The translations under genes and the position numbers were made by a program. Below the pieces are notes generated by a model. The model was not told the origin of the DNA. It saw only the letters and a program-made list of their open reading frames with translations, and searched no databases. A stretch of DNA of 11,374 nt from Candidatus Omnitrophota bacterium (GTDB lineage: Bacteria; Omnitrophota; Gorgyraeia; 2-01-FULL-45-10): assembly GCA_030691985.1 (NCBI GenBank), contig JAUYDB010000241.1:1-11374 (forward strand), in the 5' to 3' direction. Shown piece after piece: positions 6,536-11,374 of this stretch (the stretch's first letter is position 1; each line of letters starts with the position of its first letter).

Positions 6536-7729
6536 ATGAAACTTAATACGATTCCAGAGGTTCTAGGCGACATAAAAACCGGGAAAATGGTTATTGTGAT
6601 CGACGATGAAGACCGCGAGAACGAGGGCGACCTCGTTATGGCGGGCTCTTTCACGAAACCATCCGATATAAACTTTATGGCAAAGTATGGCCGCGGGCTC
6701 ATATGCGTTCCGATGGAAGGTTCAAGGCTTGATGAGCTGGGCCTGCATCCTATGTCGATAGGGCCCTTGCGCGATCCATACAGGACCGGCTGGGCTGTAT
6801 CGTGTGACGCCAGGCGCGGTATCACGACCGGCATCTCCGCGCACGATAGGGCGCGCACAATAAATATATTGGCCGATCCTAAGGCCGGATCTAACGATCT
6901 TATAAGGCCCGGCCACGTCTTTCCGCTGCGCGCTAATGAGGGCGGGGTCCTGGTCAGGGCCGGGCACACTGAGGCGTGCGTGGATCTATTGAGGCTGTCA
7001 AAGCTTTATCCTGCAGGTGTCATATGTGAAATAATGAAGGATGACGGGACGATGGCCAGGACACAGGACTTGCTGGAATTCTCCCATAGCCACCATTTGA
7101 AGATTTGCACAATAGCGGGGCTCATCGAATACAGGCGGAAGTCCGAGAAGCTTATAGAAAGGATCGCGACGACCACAATCCCTACCGATTTCGGCGAATT
7201 CAAAGTCCATGTCTACGAATCCATTACGGACAAATACCATCACCTTGCGCTTGTCAGCGGAAGGCTAGATAAAAAAGGGGCTATCGTCAGGGTGCATTCT
7301 GAATGCCTGACCGGAGACGTTTTTGGCTCCAAGAGATGTGATTGCGGCGATCAGTTAAAAGCGGCTATGAAAATTATCTCAAGAAGCCCCGGAGGGGTGA
7401 TATTATATATGCGGCAGGAGGGCAGGGGGATCGGCCTCGCGAACAAGCTTAAGGCCTACGAACTTCAGGATAATGGCCTGGATACGGTGGAGGCCAACGA
7501 GGCATTGGGGTTCAAGCCGGACTTGAGGGATTATGGGATCGGGGCGCAGATCCTGGCCGATTTAGGATTGAAGAATATAAAACTATTAACAAACAATCCA
7601 AAGAAGATTGTCGGGCTTGAAGGATACGGGCTTAAGGTGGTGGAGAGGATTGCCTTGCAGGTCCCAATGACAAAGACGAACAGGAAATATCTAAAGACGA
7701 AGAGGGAGAAGTTGGGACATGAGATTTGA
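6536..7729 (+). CDS. ribBA: Bifunctional RibBA: DHBP synthase / GTP cyclohydrolase II, 397 aa
   Basis: Supplies both branches of riboflavin synthesis. The RibB half converts ribulose 5-phosphate to dihydroxybutanone phosphate, and the RibA half opens GTP. RibB spans about 1-200: the acidic metal loop DDEDRENEGD (23-32), RGITTGISAHDRA (94-106), GHTEA (143-147) and EIMKDDGTMA (165-174) are intact. RibA spans about 205-397: zinc cysteines are C257, C268 and C270 in SECLTGDVFGSKRCDCG, then YMRQEGRGIGL and the C-terminal LLTNNPKK. The length is typical for the fusion. It is the first gene of the operon, under the FMN riboswitch. No Shine-Dalgarno sequence sits at normal distance from the ATG; the nearest purine run, GAGGGG (6515-6520), belongs to the upstream repeat and is 15 bases away. 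The N-terminus MKLNTIPEVLGDIKTGKMV aligns with the usual start. Confidence 0.97.
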   Translation: MKLNTIPEVLGDIKTGKMVIVIDDEDRENEGDLVMAGSFTKPSDINFMAKYGRGLICVPMEGSRLDELGLHPMSIGPLRDPYRTGWAVSCDARRGITTGISAHDRARTINILADPKAGSNDLIRPGHVFPLRANEGGVLVRAGHTEACVDLLRLSKLYPAGVICEIMKDDGTMARTQDLLEFSHSHHLKICTIAGLIEYRRKSEKLIERIATTTIPTDFGEFKVHVYESITDKYHHLALVSGRLDKKGAIVRVHSECLTGDVFGSKRCDCGDQLKAAMKIISRSPGGVILYMRQEGRGIGLANKLKAYELQDNGLDTVEANEALGFKPDLRDYGIGAQILADLGLKNIKLLTNNPKKIVGLEGYGLKVVERIALQVPMTKTNRKYLKTKREKLGHEI

Positions 7730-7733
7730 AATG

Positions 7734-7804
7734 TAGCCTACAGCGAACAGGTTACAGCCAACAGGTCAGTTTAAGGTCTCCTGTTTGCTTTGAGCTGTTA
7801 GCTA
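7734..7804. repeat. Tandem plus inverted intergenic repeat
   Basis: TACAGCGAACAGGT (7739-7752) is followed at once by TACAGCCAACAGGT (7753-7766), 13 of 14 identical. Inverted partners follow: CCTGTTTGCT (7780-7789) against AGCCAACAGG, and GCTGTTAGCTA (7794-7804) against TAGCCTACAGC (7734-7744). The result is an imperfect hairpin filling the ribBA-ribH gap. No T run follows, so it is not a standard terminator. Confidence 0.65.
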
Positions 7805-7825
7805 AACGAGTCTAAGGAGGGTGAT

Positions 7826-8290
7826 ATGGCAAACGTGATAAAGTCTGACATGTTGGCGAAAGGGAGGAAGTTCGCGATAGCGGTCTCGAGGTTTAATGAG
7901 TTTCTGTCGTCGAAACTTCTCGAAGGATGCCTTGATACGCTCGTCCGGCATGGCGCGCAGGACAGCTCGCTCGATGTCGTATGGACGCCGGGCGCGTTCG
8001 AGCTTCCGTTTCTGGCAATGAAGCTCGCGAAGTCAAAGAAGTATGACGCGGTGATATGCCTGGGAGCCATAATAAGGGGCGCCACGCCGCACTTCGAGTT
8101 TATCGCGAGCGAAGCCGCCAAAGGCATCGCCAAGGTGTCGCTTGACACAGGGGTGCCTTGCATATTCGGCGTGATCACAGCCGATAATCTGGAGCAGGCG
8201 ATAGAGAGGGCCGGCACAAAAGACGGCAACAAAGGCCGCGACGCCGCCCTTTCCGCGATCGAAATGGCGAACTTGGCGGAGCGGGTATAA
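7826..8290 (+). CDS. ribH: 6,7-dimethyl-8-ribityllumazine synthase, 154 aa
   Basis: Condenses dihydroxybutanone phosphate (from the RibB half of RibBA) with the RibD-pathway pyrimidine to give lumazine, the substrate of riboflavin synthase. The family usually assembles as pentamers or 60-mer shells. Visible motifs are FAIAVSRFNEF (17-27), TPGAFELPF (54-62), the phosphate/substrate loop GAIIRGATPHFEF (80-92) with the catalytic histidine at 89, FGVITADNLEQAIERAG (114-130) and GNKGRDAA (134-141). The length is standard. AAGGAGG (7814-7820) lies 5 bases before the ATG. It is separated from ribBA by 96 bases of repeat and from nusB by 23 bases. The adjacency ribH-nusB is common in bacteria, which supports a single transcript. 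Confidence 0.97.
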   Translation: MANVIKSDMLAKGRKFAIAVSRFNEFLSSKLLEGCLDTLVRHGAQDSSLDVVWTPGAFELPFLAMKLAKSKKYDAVICLGAIIRGATPHFEFIASEAAKGIAKVSLDTGVPCIFGVITADNLEQAIERAGTKDGNKGRDAALSAIEMANLAERV

Positions 8291-8313
8291 AATTTTGAGG
8301 AGAGGAGAAGCAG

Positions 8314-8733
8314 GTGAGGAAGCGGACGAGGGCGAGGGAGAGCGCGTTAAAGATTCTCTACGCCGTTGAAATTACCGGTGATGACCCTAAAGAGTGCGCT
8401 GATGTCTTCTGGGACAATTCCGAAGATAGCGACGCACAGGTCATGCAATTCGCCAACGCTCTTGTCATGGGAGTCGCCGCAAACAAAGACGCCATTGATG
8501 ATATGATATCGAAATATGCCGCGAACTGGCAGCTTAAGAGGATGGCCATTATCGACAAAAATATACTTAGAGAGGCGGTCTATGAACTTTTATATACGAA
8601 TGACATCCCGCCCAAGGTCGCGATCAACGAAGCGATAGATATTGCGAAGAAATACGGCGATATAGATTCCGGCAAATTTGTCAATGGTATCTTAGACAAG
8701 ATAAGCAAAACAGAAGAGAAGCGGACAAAGTGA
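8314..8733 (+). CDS. nusB: Transcription antitermination factor NusB, 139 aa
   Basis: NusB pairs with NusE (ribosomal protein S10) on boxA RNA in the antitermination complex that helps RNA polymerase transcribe rRNA operons. The arginine-rich start MRKRTRARESALKILYAVEI matches the RNA-binding N-terminus of the family. The C-terminal signature is clear: NWQLKRMAIIDKNILREAVYE is followed by IPPKVAINEAIDIAKKYG (98-115) and SGKFVNGILDKI (119-130). The start is GTG with AGGAG six bases upstream, and no upstream alternative fits better. The stop TGA overlaps the GTG start of the next gene by four bases, implying coupled translation. Its place in a riboflavin operon is a frequent arrangement and does not imply a role in flavin synthesis. 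Confidence 0.95.
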   Translation: MRKRTRARESALKILYAVEITGDDPKECADVFWDNSEDSDAQVMQFANALVMGVAANKDAIDDMISKYAANWQLKRMAIIDKNILREAVYELLYTNDIPPKVAINEAIDIAKKYGDIDSGKFVNGILDKISKTEEKRTK

Positions 8734-9587
8734 AATACGCTGACCTGCACGTTCACACCTGCTATTCCGATTCGACCTTTTCCCCTGAAGAGGTCGTCGA
8801 ATACGCCGGTAAAGAGGGCCTGGCCGCTATAGCTATTTGCGACCATGACTCGACTGATGGGATAGAGCCCTCAATGAAGGCCGGCGCCGCGCTCGGCATC
8901 GAGGTGATCCCGTCCATTGAGCTTACCGTCGAAAGGCCTGATACGGAAGTCCATATCCTGGGTTATTTTATTGATTGGAAGAAAGAATGGTTCCAGGATA
9001 AGTTGAAAGAGATACGGAATTTCAGGATAGACCGTATGAACAAAATGATCGGGAAATTGAAGGCGATGGATATCGAAGTGGATGCCGACGAAGTCTTTAA
9101 ATTAGCCGCCGGAGGCTCGGTCGGCAGGCCTCATCTCGCGCGGGTTATGGTGAATGCCGGCAAGGTAAAAACCCTCAAGGAGGCGTTCAATAAATATATA
9201 GGGTATTCGAAACCCTGCTATGTATCAAGGATAAAGCTGTCCCCCCAGGATGTGATAGGCATGGTCTTGGAGGCAGACGGTGTTCCTGTGTTGGCCCATT
9301 CGAAGCTTATGGGTAAAGATGAATATATACCAAAACTTATAGATTACGGTTTAAAAGGCATCGAGGTCTATCATACGGAACACAATGCCTCGGCCGTGAA
9401 GCGTTATGAAAAATTAGCCAACGATTACAATCTGCTGATTACAGGCGGCTCTGATTGCCACGGCATGAATAAAGGCAAGGCCTTGATAGGAACTGTAAAA
9501 GTGCCTTATGAACTAGTGGACAAGCTGAGAGAGGAGTCCTTAAAGATTCGCCATGACAGGCAGAAATTTTTCATCCCACCCCGATAG
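8730..9587 (+). CDS. PHP-domain metal-dependent phosphoesterase, 285 aa
   Basis: Belongs to the PHP superfamily, closest in layout to the TrpH/YciV (RNase AM) group, whose characterised members act on phosphorylated 3',5'-nucleotides or remove 5' nucleotides from RNA. The metal ligands are all visible: HVH (7-9), CDHD (37-40), the glutamate in SIEL (E64), H75 in VHILGY, GRPHLARVM with H135, LAH (189-190 region), VYHTEH (213-218) and SDCHG (241-245). The segment from about 85 to 160 forms the helical insertion usual in this group. There is no signal peptide, so it should be cytosolic. It starts with GTG inside the nusB stop (GTGA overlap) and ends within a small hairpin (9581-9599). A role in riboflavin synthesis, for example in the orphan dephosphorylation step, is possible from position only and is not shown by sequence. 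Confidence 0.9.
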   Translation: MKYADLHVHTCYSDSTFSPEEVVEYAGKEGLAAIAICDHDSTDGIEPSMKAGAALGIEVIPSIELTVERPDTEVHILGYFIDWKKEWFQDKLKEIRNFRIDRMNKMIGKLKAMDIEVDADEVFKLAAGGSVGRPHLARVMVNAGKVKTLKEAFNKYIGYSKPCYVSRIKLSPQDVIGMVLEADGVPVLAHSKLMGKDEYIPKLIDYGLKGIEVYHTEHNASAVKRYEKLANDYNLLITGGSDCHGMNKGKALIGTVKVPYELVDKLREESLKIRHDRQKFFIPPR

Positions 9588-9764
9588 GGCAGCTATCGGC
9601 AGGTGCCCCTTCGGCTAATGCCGCCATCTAGGATCTTTAGTTTTGGTAGTACCTATATGTGTGGCGGCATGCCTTGGAAAAAGCTGATGGTAGTATATAG
9701 GCAAGTGGTAGTTATACCTTGGCGGCATTTATACGCCTCAAGGGCATCCTGCCGGTAGCTGCCC
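9587..9764. other. Long imperfect inverted repeat / structured RNA candidate 1
   Basis: Bases 9587-9608 pair with 9742-9764 over about 22 positions, with one G-T wobble and one bulge. Inside, AATGCCGCCA (9617-9626) pairs with TGGCGGCATT (9720-9729), and CCTATAT (9652-9658) pairs with ATATAGG (9695-9701). At the 5' edge CCGATAG/CTATCGG (9581-9587 with 9593-9599) gives a competing local hairpin over the PHP stop codon. No ORF of interest, transposase or known RNA signature is seen. It could be a MITE-like element or a transcribed RNA. Confidence 0.6.
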
Positions 9765-9776
9765 CGACATGAGATG

Positions 9777-10064
9777 AAAAATTTCATCGAAGAGAACTGA
9801 GGAAATTTTTTAAGCTTCTGGCGGCATGGACATAAGGACTCAGTCGGGACGGGTGACGCGGGGTCCAGTCCGAGAAGCGCACAAGTAGCCCATGGGATGG
9901 GGCAGTACAGATACGCACTCGTTATCACGATATTGTACACCCCATGGGCTGCGCGGAGCATCGCAGGACGACCCCGCGGCAGGACCCGTCCTGTAGTGAA
10001 AGGCTATGGCCTCGTGTCCATAAGAGAATTGAGGCTTAAAAAATTTCAAACGAAGAGAGTTGAG
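9777..10064. other. Large hairpin region before ribD / structured RNA candidate 2
   Basis: The basal stem is GAAATTTTTTAAGC (9802-9815) with 10034-10047, 14 bp and perfect. Going inward: ATGGACA (9826-9832) with TGTCCAT (10015-10021); GGGACGGGT (9846-9854) with 9984-9992; GCGGGGTC (9858-9865) with GACCCCGC (9970-9977); AGCCCATGGG (9887-9896) with 9941-9950; GTACA (9905-9909) with TGTAC (9934-9938). It is flanked by imperfect direct repeats, 9777-9801 and 10039-10064 (about 22 of 25 matching); the second overlaps the ribD ribosome binding site. I could not match it to RNase P RNA, tmRNA, SRP RNA, 6S RNA or a common riboswitch. Confidence 0.6.
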
Positions 10065-10068
10065 AGTC

Positions 10069-11208
10069 GTGAATAAGGATGAGCGATATATGCGGATGGC
10101 TATACGTCTTGCCGGAAAGGCTGAAGGGCTGACGAGCCCGAATCCGGCGGTCGGCGCGTTAGTCGTCAAAGACGACAGGGTGGTGGGCAAGGGTTATCAC
10201 GAAAGACGCGGCCTTCCTCATGCCGAGGTCACAGCCCTCAAAACGGCCGCAAGCCGCTCTAAAGGCGCGACGCTATATGTAAGTTTAGAGCCATGCGATC
10301 ATTTCGGAATGACCCCGCCCTGCACAGATGCCATTATAAAAAGCGGGATAAAGAGGGCAGTCATCGGGATGACAGACCCAAACCCAATTACAAACGGCCG
10401 TGGCATAGCGAAGTTAATGCGATATGGCATAAAGACGTCCATCGGCGTTTTGGAAGAAGAGGCGAGGCGCATAAACCTGCCGTATATAAAATACATCACA
10501 AAAAAAATTCCATATGTGACGGTCAAGGTTGCCGAATCGATCGACGGGAAGATAGCGACGGCCACAGGCGATTCGAGGTGGATTACGTCCGAAGAGTCAC
10601 GGGAATATGTCCACAAGTTACGCGCTAAGGTCGATGCCGTAATGGTAGGCGTCAACACAGTCCTTAAGGACGATCCGCTGCTTTTAAGTAAGGCCGCTGT
10701 CAAACGGCAGCCGGCGAGAATCATAGTGGACAGCCGTTTAAGAACGCCTTTAAACGCTAAGCTATTTTCTGATATTGCCTCATCGCAGGTCATAATAGCA
10801 ACGGCTGAAGATACAGGCTCCGGGAGGTCAAGGACTTATACGCAAAGAGGCGCGAAAGTATTGAATGTAAAATCCCGACACGGACGGATTGACTTAAAGA
10901 GTCTTTTCAAGGCATTGGGCCGGCTGGAGATGTCGCACATCCTGGTTGAGGGCGGCGGCGAGCTCATATGGTCGCTCGTTAAGGAAGGTCTTGTCGACAG
11001 GTTCCTGTTTTTCATAGCGCCTATAATAATCGGCGGCAGGACCGCCGTAACAGCCGTTGAAGGCGATGGTTTCGCGAAGATACGCAAGGCCGTCCGCCTG
11101 AATAACGTTACAATAAAGAGATTCGGCCATGATCTCTTGATCGAGGCGGGAGTAACTCGTCATTGCGAGGACGCGAAGCGGCCGAAGCAATCTCTTTTTC
11201 GGAGTTGA
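10069..11208 (+). CDS. ribD: Bifunctional pyrimidine deaminase / reductase RibD, about 379 aa
   Basis: Performs the deamination and the ribose reduction that follow GTP cyclohydrolase II. The deaminase domain (about 1-145) has SPNPAVGA (23-30), the zinc/catalytic HAE (51-53), and PCDHFGMTPPC with the two zinc cysteines (C76, C85). The reductase domain (about 146-360) begins PYVTVKVAESIDGKIATATG and includes SRWITS, VGVNTVLKDDPLL and ILVEGGGEL. The GTG at 10069 is chosen because AGAGAG (10054-10059) lies nine bases upstream; an in-frame TTG at 10060 and an ATG at 10090 are alternatives. The usual family C-terminus ends near LLIEAG. The last 18 or so residues, VTRHCEDAKRPKQSLFRS, come largely from an intergenic-type repeat (11158-11194). 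It is separated from the PHP gene by the 480-base structured region, so it may be read through from the operon promoter or separately controlled. Confidence 0.96.
   Translation: MNKDERYMRMAIRLAGKAEGLTSPNPAVGALVVKDDRVVGKGYHERRGLPHAEVTALKTAASRSKGATLYVSLEPCDHFGMTPPCTDAIIKSGIKRAVIGMTDPNPITNGRGIAKLMRYGIKTSIGVLEEEARRINLPYIKYITKKIPYVTVKVAESIDGKIATATGDSRWITSEESREYVHKLRAKVDAVMVGVNTVLKDDPLLLSKAAVKRQPARIIVDSRLRTPLNAKLFSDIASSQVIIATAEDTGSGRSRTYTQRGAKVLNVKSRHGRIDLKSLFKALGRLEMSHILVEGGGELIWSLVKEGLVDRFLFFIAPIIIGGRTAVTAVEGDGFAKIRKAVRLNNVTIKRFGHDLLIEAGVTRHCEDAKRPKQSLFRS
11158..11194. repeat. CGTCATTGCGAGG...GAAGCAATCTC repeat inside the ribD 3' end
   Basis: Begins CGTCATTGCGAGG and ends GAAGCAATCTC, with ATTGC (11162-11166) able to pair with GCAAT (11187-11191). 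From general knowledge this resembles a repeat family scattered between genes in many bacterial genomes. Here it is read as the C-terminal codons of ribD. Only this copy is in the window. Confidence 0.65.
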
Positions 11209-11214
11209 GGACCG

Positions 11215-11244
11215 ATGTTTACAGGGAAATGGGGGGGAATATAG
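11215..11244 (+). pseudogene. ribE: Probable interrupted start of ribE (riboflavin synthase)
   Basis: Seven bases after ribD, ATG TTT ACA GGG encodes MFTG, the near-invariant start of the riboflavin synthase alpha chain, with GGAG and GAGG (11201-11210) just upstream as ribosome binding site. The frame then runs KWGGI and stops at TAG (11242-11244), right where palindromic repeats begin. The lumazine-binding repeats expected of RibE (about 200 aa) are absent from the rest of the window. I infer that repeats have cut the gene after its fourth codon; a chance match of four codons is the alternative. Confidence 0.5.
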
Positions 11245-11300
11245 GGGACACAATACCTATTTCCTTGGGATTTTGTGCAGGGAAATAGGTATTGTGTCCC
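11245..11300. repeat. GGGACACAATACCTATTTCC hairpin repeat
   Basis: The 20-base arms 11245-11264 and 11281-11300 are perfect reverse complements with a 16-base loop. One arm occurs alone, with one change, at 116-134. No T run follows, so it is a repeat and not a terminator. A small palindrome, AAATTG-GCG-CAATTT (11311-11325), follows. Confidence 0.85.
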
Positions 11301-11325
11301 GTTGCTGTCCAAATTGGCGCAATTT

Positions 11326-11374
11326 CCCCCTCACCTTAATCCTCTCCCCCTTCGGGGGAGAGGAAATTATGAGG
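11326..11374. repeat. Second copy of the CCCCCTCACCTTAATCC repeat, cut by the window end
   Basis: Bases 11326-11349 are identical to 6431-6454. A perfect 10-bp hairpin follows, 11341-11350 with 11354-11363 (loop TTC). The second hairpin and closing arm seen in the 6431-6520 copy would lie beyond the window. Confidence 0.8.

Noticed and set aside
6436..6969. Reverse-strand ORF of 177 codons over the repeat and ribBA start
   Set aside because: It is the antisense of the repeat and of conserved RibB codons, with no ribosome binding site.
9587..10047. RNase P RNA, tmRNA, SRP RNA, 6S RNA, group II intron or retron RNA
   Set aside because: None of the conserved signatures I know (P4 GAAAGTCC block, SRP GGAAG loop, tRNA-like CCA end, intron domain V, adjacent reverse transcriptase) is present.
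10000..10068. A second FMN riboswitch controlling ribD
   Set aside because: The conserved RFN blocks seen at 6235-6358 are absent here.
9653..10190. Reverse-strand ORFs across the structured region before ribD
   Set aside because: They arise in a region dominated by inverted repeats, which stay open by symmetry; composition is unlike protein and no ribosome binding site is seen.
10293..10628. Alternate-frame ORF of 111 codons inside ribD
   Set aside because: Highly charged shadow of ribD with no start signal and no recognisable motif.
11245..11300. Bidirectional terminator after ribD
   Set aside because: The 20-bp perfect hairpin lacks a T run on either side, and its arm recurs alone at 116-134, which marks a repeat family.

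Overview
The window reads as a bacterial chromosome segment of medium GC with housekeeping genes, cut and bordered by several families of palindromic intergenic repeats. Gene style, the FMN-riboswitch-led riboflavin operon, and repeats resembling those around REP-associated (Y1-type) transposases suggest an environmental candidate-phylum bacterium. Omnitrophota is my best guess, but this is an impression from memory and the sequence does not prove it. No rRNA, tRNA, CRISPR array or transposase gene is visible.

Region 1 (1-1146): a compact unit with a strong promoter (173-201), two small unrecognised genes (276-647 and 708-866), a hairpin and a terminator (925-974). Matching inverted repeats enclose it (83-114 against 973-1001), and outside these lie palindromic repeats built on GGGGTC(A/T)GACCCC (1-76 and 1022-1146). 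It looks like a self-contained, repeat-bounded cassette.

Region 2 (1195-6230): smc, the chromosome condensation ATPase, has its own near-consensus promoter. It converges on a cytosolic GAF-GGDEF diguanylate cyclase on the minus strand, and the two stop codons share the palindrome CTAG.

Region 3 (6201-11374): a riboflavin operon. Promoter, FMN riboswitch, attenuator terminator, ribBA, ribH, nusB, a PHP-domain phosphoesterase, ribD, and what looks like only the first codons of ribE. RibBA makes DHBP and opens GTP, RibD converts the pyrimidine, and RibH makes lumazine. The last enzyme, RibE, appears beheaded by repeats at the window edge or is encoded elsewhere. Between the PHP gene and ribD lie about 480 non-coding bases holding two large inverted-repeat structures that I cannot assign to a known RNA. 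They are the best candidate here for something undescribed. Repeats have also entered the riboswitch-ribBA leader, the ribBA-ribH gap, the 3' end of ribD and the ribE start.
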